From JASDSY01 sp041441465 (GTDB lineage: Bacteria > Muiribacteriota > UBA9980), in NCBI GenBank assembly GCA_041441465.1, contig JASDSY010000040.1, forward strand, positions 1-64,000: a stretch of 64,000 nucleotides of DNA, given 5' to 3'. Of this stretch, positions 41,585 through 50,568 are shown in pieces. Position 1 is the stretch's first letter. Every line of letters starts with the position of its first letter. A program made the position numbers and the translations under genes. The notes under the pieces were generated by a model. It worked only from the letters and a program-made list of their open reading frames with translations, had not been told where the DNA came from and did not search any database.

Positions 41585-44500
41585 ATGAGTATAAACATCA
41601 ACTACAAAACCCTGAAGAAAATATTGACGACATTTTTTATATCATTTATAGTCTTTTTGATAGTCTGCTTTTTACATAACGGCAAATATCTTAACTGGCT
41701 TGAAAATAAGATTGACGATTATAGAATTAAATACAGGCCGCGCGATTATATGCCGATTTTAAGCGATCCTGTGCTTATCGGCATCGATGACGAATCGCTT
41801 GCGCATGTCGGACGCTGGCCCTGGAATAGGGCTGTTTTTGCCGAATTTCTTAAATTCATAAAACGCGCCAATCCGCGTGCGGTGCTTTTCGATATCGAAT
41901 TTCTCGAAAAATTTCCAGGTAATTCCATCGCAAGCCGCTACCAGCTGTTCGATACGCTTGAGGTTTGGTACGAAGGAATGCCTGACGATTTAAAAATTAT
42001 GTTCAATTCGGAATCGGAGGAAGCTATAATAAAACTTACCGACGATTACCTCAATTATAAGCTCAATCCGCGGCCGTTTGCCAAGAACGTGGACGACGAT
42101 TATTATTTTGCCAAAAGTTTAAAACTTCTGGATAAAGCATACCTGGCCATGCATTTTGCCGAGGAATTGACACTGCCCTTAAGAAAACTTGCCAAACTCG
42201 ATCCTGAAGAATATAACCGTGTAATGTCTAAAGTGCCTTTGGAAAGCCGCGAACTTTTAAATTACGACGTTAAAATTTATAAGGAACTTATTAAAAACGT
42301 AGCTTCACAGCCTTCGGCAATAAGCTTAGCTACCGGTATTGACGAAAATTATATAAAAGGAAAAATATTCGATCTGCGTAAACAGCTGGTTGAAAATTAC
42401 GTTTATGATAATTACAGCGAGGCGGTTAAGATAACGTCCGAAGTCAGCTTTAATGATATCAGGACAAAGGTGTTTAAAAATTTAAATATAACTTCTGAGA
42501 TCGATCTTATAAAAGATAACATATTTATGGGAATGGACGAAATAATAGCCAAACGCATAAAATTTTTAGATAACCTTTCTTATACACATAACCGCGATTA
42601 TTATAATGTCTCAGACAGCGTTCATAATGCCCTTACGCGCGCCGAACGCGGCACTGAACTTAATATTCCGATAGAAGAATTATTTAAAAACGCTCATAAA
42701 CTTGGTTTCTCAAACAGCGAACCTGACGATGACGGTATTTTCAGAAGACATCCTGTTTTGATCGAAAGCGAAGGAAAATTCATACCTTCGCTTGCCCTTC
42801 AGGCGGCTAACGATATTATGGGATTTGACCTTAAAAATGCGTCTTTTACTAAAGACGGACTTCTTGTCATACCTTTTAAAAATGAAAAAATCCAAAAAAA
42901 TATGGGGCGTAACAGCGTTCAAATACCGATTGATTTGATCACTAAAACTGCATTTTTTAACTGGGCCGCCGATTATGAGGAAAATAACGCTTTTACAAGG
43001 CTTTCATTTTATACCCATTTTTATAACTTAATGGAAATTGAAAACCAGGCATATAAATTCATTTCTGAAAATTTAATCGCTTCCGCTAATATGAAGATGC
43101 TTGGCGAGTTTTTAAGAATTTATGCCAATATCCGTGAAAACGGCCTTAACGAAGAAAATATTTCGAAATTAACTCCTATTATTGACAGTATAATCACCGA
43201 TCTTAATGATAAGCAGGCTGCTATCGATAAGGCATACGCGCGGCCGAATCTCAGGCCGGAACAGATTGACAGGCTGAAAAAACGCGCTAATGATATATAT
43301 ATGACGCTTTTTGGACTAAACTCATTTAAAAAGAATGTAATCGGAAAAGATAATCTTATAGACAGCCTTAAAAATAAATTCCTGATAGTCGGCCTTTCGG
43401 CTAACGCTACTTCGGATATTAAAGCGACGCCTGTGTCGCCTAAAACACCGATGTTTTTCGGACATGCCAATATAATAAACGCGATTTTACAGAATAAGTT
43501 CATAAGAAGGACAGAAAATCATCATAATATAATAATATTATCGGCCGGCGGTATGCTTTCATTCGCTATCCTTTCATCGCTTAACCCGGTTTCAGCCTTT
43601 ATTATGATAACGACTTCCGTTGTCGGATTTTTCTATTTGACCGCGCTGCTTTTCTTTAAAACAGGCATTTTGATAGCGTTTATGCCGTTTATGATAATGC
43701 TTGCATTAAACTTTGCAGTCGTTACTATCTTTTTCTACTTATATGAGTCGCGCGAGAAATCATTTTTGCGCCACGCGTTTTCACATTACTTAAGCCAGAG
43801 CATTATCGAAGAGATAGTTAACGATCCGAACAGCCTCAAGCTCAAAGGCGAAAAAAGAACGCTGACAGTCCTTTTTTCAGATATAAGAAGTTTTACGACA
43901 TTTTCCGAAAACCACACTCCTGAAGAAGTCGTAAATATGCTTAATGAATATCTTGACTACATGACCGAAATTATATTCAAATATAACGGTACGCTTGATA
44001 AATATGTCGGCGACGAAATAATGGCCGTTTACGGAGCGCCGTCGCGTGTAATACAGGAAGATCATGCGGCCCGTGCGCTTTTTACCAGCCTTGAAATGAT
44101 GGAAGTGCTCGTCGAACTCCAGAAAAAATGGATTATGGAAGGCAATCAGCCGGTCGATATAGGCATCGGTTTTAACTCAGGCGAAATGATCGTCGGCAAT
44201 ATGGGATCGCGAAAACATTTCGACTATACGGTTATCGGCGATAATGTCAACCTCGGAGCGCGTGTCGAAGCCGCGACAAGGCAATATACGAATCATATAA
44301 TATTTACCGAATTTTCGCTTGAATACATAAAGGACCTTTGTGAGTATAGATATCTTGACAGCGTTAAGGTTAAGGGAAAAAATAAGCCGGTATGCATTTA
44401 TGAGCCGATTAAGCTTACTCCTAAGGGGATTGAAGTGCGTTCAAAATTTACAAGACAAATCGTTATCGATCCAATTAAAAAGGCCGCTAAACCATATATG

Positions 44501-44743
44501 CTCAAAGGCAACGAAGGCATAGTGAAACCGGACCTTCTGAAACCGGCTTATGACGCTTTTGAAAATGTTAAAATAGATGAAAAAACATTGGATGTAATCA
44601 ATTTAAAGGACAAACCAAAGCCTAAGCATGAAGAAGAGCCGGAAGCGGGGCATGAGCCGAAGGCTGAAAAAAAGACTGAAACGCCGCCTGCTGAACCGAA
44701 AAAAGAAGCTGCGCCCGAACAAAAAATTGAAGTTAAATCATAA
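41585..44743 (+). CDS. CHASE2-domain class III adenylate cyclase
   Basis: Membrane cyclase producing cAMP. A first membrane helix (about 10-30) leads to an extracytoplasmic CHASE2 sensor (begins PVLIGIDDESLAHVGRWPWNR, about 58-78; closes near 640 with KFLIVGLSANA). It is about twice the usual CHASE2 length because of helical insertions. Three membrane helices follow (about 645-725). The cyclase domain has metal-binding D766 (LFSDIRSFT) and D810 (KYVGDE), adenine-specifying K806 and T882, and transition-state R893. Thr in place of Asp at 882 is the class IIIb pattern. The tail after about 990 is rich in Lys, Pro and Glu. No Shine-Dalgarno sequence precedes ATG 41585, consistent with a leaderless transcript. 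Confidence 0.94.
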   Translation: MSININYKTLKKILTTFFISFIVFLIVCFLHNGKYLNWLENKIDDYRIKYRPRDYMPILSDPVLIGIDDESLAHVGRWPWNRAVFAEFLKFIKRANPRAVLFDIEFLEKFPGNSIASRYQLFDTLEVWYEGMPDDLKIMFNSESEEAIIKLTDDYLNYKLNPRPFAKNVDDDYYFAKSLKLLDKAYLAMHFAEELTLPLRKLAKLDPEEYNRVMSKVPLESRELLNYDVKIYKELIKNVASQPSAISLATGIDENYIKGKIFDLRKQLVENYVYDNYSEAVKITSEVSFNDIRTKVFKNLNITSEIDLIKDNIFMGMDEIIAKRIKFLDNLSYTHNRDYYNVSDSVHNALTRAERGTELNIPIEELFKNAHKLGFSNSEPDDDGIFRRHPVLIESEGKFIPSLALQAANDIMGFDLKNASFTKDGLLVIPFKNEKIQKNMGRNSVQIPIDLITKTAFFNWAADYEENNAFTRLSFYTHFYNLMEIENQAYKFISENLIASANMKMLGEFLRIYANIRENGLNEENISKLTPIIDSIITDLNDKQAAIDKAYARPNLRPEQIDRLKKRANDIYMTLFGLNSFKKNVIGKDNLIDSLKNKFLIVGLSANATSDIKATPVSPKTPMFFGHANIINAILQNKFIRRTENHHNIIILSAGGMLSFAILSSLNPVSAFIMITTSVVGFFYLTALLFFKTGILIAFMPFMIMLALNFAVVTIFFYLYESREKSFLRHAFSHYLSQSIIEEIVNDPNSLKLKGEKRTLTVLFSDIRSFTTFSENHTPEEVVNMLNEYLDYMTEIIFKYNGTLDKYVGDEIMAVYGAPSRVIQEDHAARALFTSLEMMEVLVELQKKWIMEGNQPVDIGIGFNSGEMIVGNMGSRKHFDYTVIGDNVNLGARVEAATRQYTNHIIFTEFSLEYIKDLCEYRYLDSVKVKGKNKPVCIYEPIKLTPKGIEVRSKFTRQIVIDPIKKAAKPYMLKGNEGIVKPDLLKPAYDAFENVKIDEKTLDVINLKDKPKPKHEEEPEAGHEPKAEKKTETPPAEPKKEAAPEQKIEVKS

Positions 44744-44820
44744 TTTAACGGTTTATATATTTTTATAACGTGTCATAATGATTTGTAAACTATTGGTACC
44801 GTAACATTTATAATTTTTGC

Positions 44821-44866
44821 GCGCGGGGGACACAAAGGGTTGATAACCCTTTGATTTCCCCCGCGC
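44821..44866. repeat. Very strong two-tier GC-rich hairpin
   Basis: GCGCGGGGGA (44821-44830) is a perfect complement of TCCCCCGCGC (44857-44866). Inside it CAAAGGGTT (44833-44841) pairs perfectly with AACCCTTTG (44845-44853) around GAT. Four C and five T residues follow, so it could end the cyclase mRNA, but it is much more GC-rich than other terminators here. Confidence 0.85.
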
Positions 44867-44911
44867 CCCCTTTTTAATCCCTGCTATATCTACCGTTGTT
44901 TTGTGTTCTTA

Positions 44912-44942
44912 GTTTCATCGAATGCTGCGCATTCGATGAAAC
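44912..44942. repeat. Perfect 14-base inverted repeat
   Basis: GTTTCATCGAATGC (44912-44925) and GCATTCGATGAAAC (44929-44942) form a perfect 14-base stem with a TGC loop. No T-run follows. Possible operator, RNA stem or end of a small repeat element. Confidence 0.85.
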
Positions 44943-45320
44943 ACGGTAATCGGCCGCGCGAATTTTATCATATTTTTATATAATATAGTTTGCGGCCGAA
45001 GGTGAAGAACTATGAATGGCGCGAACAACGCGAATAAGTGTTATTAAGGTGTGGTAATGACATTATCTGGTAGTTTAATGTGTAAGCGCTAATGTTGCCA
45101 TATATGTTTTCTTACGGCACGTGAAACGTGCTGACACGGACTTCAAAGTGGTTTATTGTCAAAATTTTGAGTACGATATTTCAGATTATAAAAACTAACG
45201 TTGTTTAATTTGTGATCGAGAGTTGGACTGGGCGCCGAAGACTAAGTGAAAGATAAAAAAGGTTTTTATTCCTTAGGCGGCCTTCTTTAGCCCAAAAATA
45301 ACTATCATTAATTATTAAAC

Positions 45321-45360
45321 AAAAAAATGCTGCCCAAGTTAATCTTGACAGCATTTTTTT
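45321..45360. terminator. Bidirectional intrinsic terminator
   Basis: AAAAAAATGCTG (45321-45332) pairs perfectly with CAGCATTTTTTT (45349-45360), with an additional inner CAAG/CTTG pair. A T-run is present on both strands, so it can end rpoZ transcripts on the minus strand and any plus-strand transcript coming from the left. Confidence 0.9.
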
Positions 45361-45408
45361 ATGTATTTAATTTTATTAAATATGATTAAAACTAAATTTT
45401 AATGTTAA

Positions 45409-45711
45409 TTACGCTTCGGTTGTCGACTTGATTGTTGACATATTCTCGAGCACCCTGCTTTGGATTTCTTTTACGATAGTATCTTCATGTTTCAAGTTAT
45501 CGTTAAATCCATCCATTATCATTTTTATATCGAGCTTATTGGTGCAAAGTTCTTCTATTGCGATATCAATTGAATTCGTGTAAGTGCATTCGATGCCGAC
45601 TTTTTTTTCAGCACCCTGCTCAAGCTGCTTTGCGCGCGCAGCAATTACCATTGTCAATAAAAACTTATTAGGGATTACATTTAACAGTTCATCAAAGGAC
45701 CTTGGATTCAC
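45409..45711 (-). CDS. rpoZ: RNA polymerase omega subunit
   Basis: Small RNA polymerase subunit that promotes assembly by binding beta prime. The segment NKFLLTMVIAARAKQLEQGA (about 15-34) is the conserved omega core. A helix with SIDIAIEEL follows (about 46-54), as in the family. At 100 residues the length is normal; the C-terminal half is divergent. The start is a GTG at 45711 with GGGGA seven bases before it. It has its own promoter and a terminator, and it diverges from the hydrogenase operon. Confidence 0.88.
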   Translation of the reverse strand: MNPRSFDELLNVIPNKFLLTMVIAARAKQLEQGAEKKVGIECTYTNSIDIAIEELCTNKLDIKMIMDGFNDNLKHEDTIVKEIQSRVLENMSTIKSTTEA

Positions 45712-45751
45712 TTAATATTCCCCTTTCGATATCTACATTAAAATTTAAGTT

Positions 45752-45780
45752 ATTTTAATACATTAATTATGATTTGTCAA
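45752..45780 (-). promoter_or_regulatory. Promoter of rpoZ (minus strand)
   Basis: On the minus strand TTGACA (45780-45775) and TAAAAT (45757-45752) are separated by 17 bases; leader about 34 bases. Confidence 0.88.
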
Positions 45781-45861
45781 CAAAAATATTAAAATTTATT
45801 GATAATTTAATAAAATTGTCAGTTGTTATATAGATAAAAAAATACTTAATTCGAAAATTCC

Positions 45862-45890
45862 TTTACTTTTTTTTAATTTTGTGATAAAAA
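45862..45890 (+). promoter_or_regulatory. Candidate promoter of the hydrogenase operon
   Basis: TTTACT at 45862-45867 and TAAAAA at 45885-45890 with a 17-base spacer that includes a run of eight T residues (45867-45874). Expected start near 45897. Confidence 0.6.
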
Positions 45891-45894
45891 AATA

Positions 45895-45971
45895 GCGTGA
45901 TTTTTCACGTTTTTTAACTTATACTCTGGTTTAGCGCCTGTGCAGCCGCTGATTTACTGCGGTATTCAGGC
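45895..45971 (+). promoter_or_regulatory. Structured leader of the hydrogenase operon
   Basis: A first hairpin (CGTGA 45896-45900, TTTT loop, TCACG 45905-45909) is followed by six T residues and looks like a terminator directly at the predicted mRNA start. A second hairpin pairs GCCTG (45936-45940) with CAGGC (45967-45971) and CCGC (45946-45949) with GCGG (45959-45962). The ribosome-binding site GGGAGG follows at 45985. This could be an attenuation or stability device. Confidence 0.55.
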
Positions 45972-45996
45972 TTATTTTTGTGTCGGGAGGCTTTAT

Positions 45997-46245
45997 ATGT
46001 TTATTTACTCGCTGATTTTGCTTGTATTTTTATTTTTTGTAATTATGACAGTATTTGAACAGGATGTCATGAAAGCTTCAATGTATTTTGCGCTTTCAAG
46101 CGTTATGCTTTCGGTAATTTTTTATTTTAAGTATTCTGCTACGTATGCGGCTGCTTTTCAGCTCAGCATTTGCGCCGGGTTGATTACGGTTCTTTTTATG
46201 GCCGGGGTTACGCTTGTTACAATCCAGCCGAAGGAGGATAAATAA
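45997..46245 (+). CDS. Hydrogenase membrane subunit, MbhD/NuoJ-like
   Basis: An 82-residue protein with three hydrophobic helices (about 3-20, 24-42, 50-72). The last one, with QLSICAGLITVLFMAGVTLV, resembles the MbhD/NuoJ segment that forms part of the proton path beside antiporter-like subunits. The longest frame begins at 45940, but GGGAGG seven bases before ATG 45997 determines the start, and the upstream DNA folds as a leader. It is the first gene of the twelve-gene hydrogenase operon, and its stop overlaps the next start. Confidence 0.75.
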   Translation: MFIYSLILLVFLFFVIMTVFEQDVMKASMYFALSSVMLSVIFYFKYSATYAAAFQLSICAGLITVLFMAGVTLVTIQPKEDK

Positions 46246-46535
46246 TGCTTCGTTTTAGGAATATATTGCTTTCGTTAGGGATAGCTTCGCTTGTTGCCGG
46301 GATGTTTATGCTCGGCGGGGAGCTTCTCAAAGAAGCATTTTGCGTCAGCGCTTTAACTTGCGCGCCTGCAAGGACAGTTGGGGAAATATTGTGGAATGAT
46401 AGGGCTTTAGATGTAATATGTCAGGGCCTTATTGTTTTTACGGGGGCTTTTGGCGTGTTTATGCTGGCGGCTCATTTGAAGGACGATCAGGTGCCTCAGC
46501 CGGCTGTAGCTCGCGAGACGGAGGTGAATGAGTAA
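46245..46535 (+). CDS. Hydrogenase membrane subunit, MbhE-like
   Basis: A 96-residue protein with an N-terminal helix (about 8-28), a short loop that includes two cysteines, and a second helix. The second helix is preceded by DRALDVICQGLIVFTGAFGVFML, the pattern typical of MbhE/MrpB N-terminal halves (R-x-D ... E/Q ... F-x-x-A-x-G). The C-terminal 20 residues are polar. It follows the MbhD-like gene and precedes a NuoK/MnhC-like gene, the order known from Mrp-type modules. Small membrane subunits are hard to assign with certainty. Confidence 0.7.
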   Translation: MLRFRNILLSLGIASLVAGMFMLGGELLKEAFCVSALTCAPARTVGEILWNDRALDVICQGLIVFTGAFGVFMLAAHLKDDQVPQPAVARETEVNE

Positions 46536-46828
46536 TGATAGAAAATATCATCGCGTTAATTGTTTTTGCGTTGGGGCTTTTATGCCTTTTGACCGGCCGT
46601 AATATGCTTAAAATGATAATAGGAATCGAAATATTGACACAGGCAATTACGCTTTCGTTCGTTAACGGCGGTTTTTTATCAGGCAACCTTGCTTTCGGCC
46701 AGTCGCTTGCTATAATCGTAATATCTGTTGACGTAATATTGGTTGCTATCGCCATTTCGCTTGTGGTTTATACTCATAGAATTTATAATTCGACTGATAT
46801 TGAAACAATATCTAAATTAAGATTTTAA
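46535..46828 (+). CDS. NuoK/MnhC-like membrane subunit
   Basis: A 97-residue protein with three helices (about 3-19, 27-48, 60-82). The middle one contains the family signature NMLKMIIGIEILTQAITLSF, with the conserved Glu used in proton transfer, and the third SLAIIVISVDVILVAIAISL. These fit NuoK of complex I, HyfE and MnhC/MrpC equally well. Its start overlaps the stop of the preceding gene by one base. A gap of 271 bases follows before the large antiporter-like gene. Confidence 0.88.
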   Translation: MIENIIALIVFALGLLCLLTGRNMLKMIIGIEILTQAITLSFVNGGFLSGNLAFGQSLAIIVISVDVILVAIAISLVVYTHRIYNSTDIETISKLRF

Positions 46829-47099
46829 ATTAATTGTTTTTACTATTTTTTTGATGTTTTAAATTTTTTTATATAAGATCTTTCAAAGACGGCGTTTCAG
46901 GCTTTGCTTGACAAGTAAAATGCCGGTATGAAGTTAAAAAGTATAAGTTATTTTGTTAAGAAATTACATAAAAAATAAAATATTATTCATATTTTTTATT
47001 AATTAATCAATAATTCGCGATTGCGGATTTAATTTTTTTAGAATTATAAGTAATTAAGTATTTTTATAAATTGTTACTTTTAGTCTGGAGGAAAATTTA

Positions 47100-48980
47100 A
47101 TGCTCACTACAATAGTGATGTTAATTTTATGTGTACCTTTTGTAGTAGCTATTTTGATACCGTTATTAGAAAAGCTGGGTTTATCGTTTTTACGTGAAGG
47201 TATCTCAGTTTTTACGGGATTTTTAATAGCAGTTTTATCCTTAATGCTCATAACGCATGTCAAATCAAATCCTGAACCGGTCGTTATTTATAATTGGATG
47301 CCCGGCGTGGTAAGTTTTTCAGTGATGATAGATTCACTTGCTGTTATGCTTGCCGGAATTGCCGGTGTCATCGGTTCGCTTATCGTGTTTTATTCCATGG
47401 AGTATATGAAGGGTGAAGAAGGCTTGTCGCGTTATTATTCGCTTGTACTCTTCTTTATTGCTTCAATGACCGGTCTTGTTTTATCGGATAATTTGATATT
47501 TTTGTACATATTCTGGGAAATGATAGGAATTGCGTCATATCTTTTGATAGGCTTTTTCTACAAGCAGTCCAAAGCGGCCAATGCAGGTTTTAAAGCGTTT
47601 TTGACTACCAAAATAGGCGATTGCGGTTTGCTTTGCGGCATACTGACTTTATATGCGGCAACCGGCACCCTTAATATTTCTGAGCTTGTTAAGCTGTCAG
47701 CTGCCGGCGCGATACCTTCGAATATTTTGTTTTATTCGGCTGTGTTTTTTATAGCAGGCGCGGTTGGAAAATCAGCGCAAGTGCCTTTACATGTATGGCT
47801 TCCGGACGCAATGGAAGCGCCGACGACAATATCCGCGCTCATCCATGCCGCAACGCTTGTTAATTCAGGTATTTACCTTATCGCCAGGATGTATCCGGTG
47901 TTCTTAAATACTGATATTTATTTCTGGCTTGCCCTGAATATAGGTATGGTTACGGCTTTGCTGGTGGCAGCGCTCGCGCTTTTCGAAGCGGACTTGAAAA
48001 AAGTCCTGGCATATTCGACTGTCAGCCAGCTGGGCTTTATGATGTACGCTCTCGGCGTTCACGGCTATTTCGCGGCGCAGTTTCACCTTTTTTCACACGC
48101 TATTTTTAAGGCGCTCCTTTTCCTTTGCGCTGGAGCGCTTATTCATTATACCGGCACCCGCAATATGCACGAGATGACCGGACGCGGCAAAGACCTGCCC
48201 GCACTTAAATGGTGTATGGCCATAGGCTTTATGGCACTGGCCGGCATTCCTATTTTCAATGGTTTCTGGTCAAAGGATTTGATAATTTCAACAGGCTATA
48301 AATATGACCCGCTTTCGGCTTCGCTTATGCTTCTTGCGGCTTTATTTACGGCTGGTTATTCGTTTAAGGCTTTTTATATATTGTTTATGAAAAGTCCTGA
48401 ACTTGAAAGCAGTCCGAAACATTCTGAACATCATTCACATGCGCCTGGCTTTATAATAATGACGCCTCTTATGATTTTAGCTTTATTTACGATCGTTTCA
48501 TGGCTTTTAATCGGAAATATAGCCGACATGGCTTTCAACTCACTGGCCTTAAGCCAGAAATCAGCCGAAATGCAATTTATAGCAGGGGAAATGACTCTTT
48601 CGAAAATGATACATCACACCGTTTCTTCGCCGATCACTTATGCGGCTTTGATCGTTATAGCGCTCGGCGTATTGCTCTACTATAAGAAAGGAATATTCTC
48701 GAAGATTTTGAACGAACGTTCAATACGTTATGCCTTTTCACAGGGGCTTTATTTTGACTGGCTTTATTTAAAATTCCTGTCCTTAATGGTATTTATAGGC
48801 CGGCTTTTAATAGACCTTTTCGACCGTTATATTTTTGATAATATCAACTATGCTGCCGGAGCCTGCGCGGTTCAATTTTCAACACGCTTCAGAAAGACGC
48901 ATAGCGGTAATTTAAGCGCTCACCTGGCAGGAATTATGATTGCCCTGGCTGCGATATTTTTTATTGTTAAGTTATTCTAA
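47100..48980 (+). CDS. NuoL-like antiporter-type subunit
   Basis: A 626-residue polytopic protein of the NuoL/MrpA/HyfB family, which forms an ion channel in complex I-like enzymes. Conserved features include FWEMIGIASYLLIGF with the channel Glu, KSAQVPLHVWLPDAMEAPTTISALIHAATLV (seen in segments), and HLFSHAIFKALLFLCAGALIH. A C-terminal helix-rich extension has a long amphipathic segment, as in NuoL. GGAGGA precedes the start closely. It is the largest of three consecutive antiporter-like subunits in this operon. Confidence 0.93.
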   Translation: MLTTIVMLILCVPFVVAILIPLLEKLGLSFLREGISVFTGFLIAVLSLMLITHVKSNPEPVVIYNWMPGVVSFSVMIDSLAVMLAGIAGVIGSLIVFYSMEYMKGEEGLSRYYSLVLFFIASMTGLVLSDNLIFLYIFWEMIGIASYLLIGFFYKQSKAANAGFKAFLTTKIGDCGLLCGILTLYAATGTLNISELVKLSAAGAIPSNILFYSAVFFIAGAVGKSAQVPLHVWLPDAMEAPTTISALIHAATLVNSGIYLIARMYPVFLNTDIYFWLALNIGMVTALLVAALALFEADLKKVLAYSTVSQLGFMMYALGVHGYFAAQFHLFSHAIFKALLFLCAGALIHYTGTRNMHEMTGRGKDLPALKWCMAIGFMALAGIPIFNGFWSKDLIISTGYKYDPLSASLMLLAALFTAGYSFKAFYILFMKSPELESSPKHSEHHSHAPGFIIMTPLMILALFTIVSWLLIGNIADMAFNSLALSQKSAEMQFIAGEMTLSKMIHHTVSSPITYAALIVIALGVLLYYKKGIFSKILNERSIRYAFSQGLYFDWLYLKFLSLMVFIGRLLIDLFDRYIFDNINYAAGACAVQFSTRFRKTHSGNLSAHLAGIMIALAAIFFIVKLF

Positions 48981-49062
48981 ATATTAAAATGGTTATAAAG
49001 GCAATTTAGAATTAAGTAATAGGGATTAAATAATTGTCAGAAAAATGAAAGGATGAATAAAA

Positions 49063-50556
49063 TTGGAAGAATATAAACAGGCGATTTTAGCCTTTACGGC
49101 TTTAAAGAATCTGATAGTCCTGATTCCGGCATTTCCGATCCTTGCCGGATTGTTTCTGCTTTTCTCCGGACGCCGAAATTCTAAAATGGTTCCGCAGACG
49201 GCTTTTTTTATAACTTTATTAACGGCTGTATTTACTTTTTTCGTTTCATATAAATGTTATGACCCCGGACTTGTTTACGGTTTCAAATGGCATTGGTTCG
49301 AAAGTATTAATTTCGGTTATAAAATTGACGGCATGGCCGCCGTTATGCTTATGACGATAAATCTTGCGGCGTTGATTGCCGCGTTTATCGGCCAGGATTA
49401 CTTCAAAAAACAGGAGGGGAATATAGGTTTTATATTTTCAAATATGCTGATATTCCTCGGCGGTATGAATGGTGTTATTTTATCTGTAGATACGATACAA
49501 TTCTACTTTTTTTATGAGATGATGTTGATACCTTCATATTTTCTTATAGCATTTTACGGCGAATCTGAAAATTGTCAGAAAACCGGTTTGAAATATTTTA
49601 TATTTACGCATGTCGGCGCTGTGTTTCTGCTGCTTGCGTTCCTCTTTATATATTCAAAATACGGAGTAACCGATATCGATTCAATGCGTTCGATCTTATC
49701 GGCGCTTTCGCTTGCCGAATCGAAGTTTTTATTTTTAGCGGTATTTATCGGTTTCGCTTTTAAGCTGGCGATATTTCCGTTCCATACATGGCTGCCCGAT
49801 TCGTATAACGACGCTCCGCTGCCTGTAACTATAATGCTGGCGGCCGGAATGATAAATACCGGTATTTATGGTATGGCCCGCTTCCTGTTCTTATTTTCGA
49901 ACGAAACGCTTCTTTATTTTTCATATCCGCTTATTGTTATGGCTGTAATAACTCAGTTTTACGGTGGTTTTATGGCACTGGCGGAAAATCGCATAAAAAA
50001 AATCATCGCGTATTCGAGTATAAGCCAGATGGGCTATGTTCTTGTGGGATTCGCGTCATTGGCTTCGAACGGTATTACCGGTTCCGTGATGCACGCTTTG
50101 AATCACGGCCTTGCTAAAGCCTTATTTTTTATGGTCGCCGGGACAGTCGTTCTTGTTACCGGTAAACAGCTCATAACTGAGGTTTCAGGGCTTGGTTCGA
50201 AATATAAGGATCTCGGATTTTATGCGACAATCGCCGGGCTTGCGCTTTTAGGCGCTCCGCCTTTATGCGGTTTTACCTCTGAATGGCTTATTTTTGCCGG
50301 CGGCTTTTCCACTCATTTCAAGTCGATGATCGTTCTTTCAGTTCTTGCTACCGCGCTGACTACAGGTTACAGCTTATACTTCGTTAAGAGAATATTCTAC
50401 GGCGAATGTCCGGCCGGGCTGCAGACCGTTGAAATACCGGTCAAAATGCGTGTAGCTATGGGCTTATTAACTGTATTGATATTTGCGGCTGGTATATATC
50501 CGGCATTTATAATGCAATTAGCGCGTGGTGCCGTCTCTTTGCTGTCCAGGATTTAA
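49063..50556 (+). CDS. NuoM-like antiporter-type subunit
   Basis: A 497-residue polytopic protein of the NuoM/proton-translocating family. Visible signatures: FYFFYEMMLIPSYFLIAFYG with the channel Glu, KLAIFPFHTWLPDSYNDAP, and MHALNHGLAKALFFMVAGTVV. The start is a TTG at 49063 with AAAGGATG seven bases upstream; the nearest ATG (49053) is in another frame. Its stop is 12 bases before the next antiporter-like gene, so the two are co-translated from one mRNA. Confidence 0.92.
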   Translation: MEEYKQAILAFTALKNLIVLIPAFPILAGLFLLFSGRRNSKMVPQTAFFITLLTAVFTFFVSYKCYDPGLVYGFKWHWFESINFGYKIDGMAAVMLMTINLAALIAAFIGQDYFKKQEGNIGFIFSNMLIFLGGMNGVILSVDTIQFYFFYEMMLIPSYFLIAFYGESENCQKTGLKYFIFTHVGAVFLLLAFLFIYSKYGVTDIDSMRSILSALSLAESKFLFLAVFIGFAFKLAIFPFHTWLPDSYNDAPLPVTIMLAAGMINTGIYGMARFLFLFSNETLLYFSYPLIVMAVITQFYGGFMALAENRIKKIIAYSSISQMGYVLVGFASLASNGITGSVMHALNHGLAKALFFMVAGTVVLVTGKQLITEVSGLGSKYKDLGFYATIAGLALLGAPPLCGFTSEWLIFAGGFSTHFKSMIVLSVLATALTTGYSLYFVKRIFYGECPAGLQTVEIPVKMRVAMGLLTVLIFAAGIYPAFIMQLARGAVSLLSRI

Positions 50557-50568
50557 GGGGGATTTAAA

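Larger units (their letters stand above)
44744..45320. other. Gene-free, highly structured region
   Basis: Nearly 600 bases with no credible coding frame, between the cyclase gene and a bidirectional terminator. It contains two very strong GC-rich hairpins (annotated separately). It also has CGGCCGC/GCGGCCG arms at 44951-44957 and 44992-44998, GCACGT/ACGTGC at 45117-45131, and CTAAG/CTTAG around a nested ATAAAAA/TTTTTAT stem near 45241-45275. The base composition is patchy compared with the surrounding genome. It might hold a structured RNA or a decayed or non-coding repeat element; no known RNA family was recognised. Confidence 0.55.

Noticed and set aside
45206..45300. Open stretch of about 30 codons on the minus strand in the structured region
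   Set aside because: No start codon, and the DNA is better explained by stem-loops.
46908..46936. TTGACA as a promoter between the small and large hydrogenase membrane genes
   Set aside because: No acceptable -10 hexamer at 16-19 bases.
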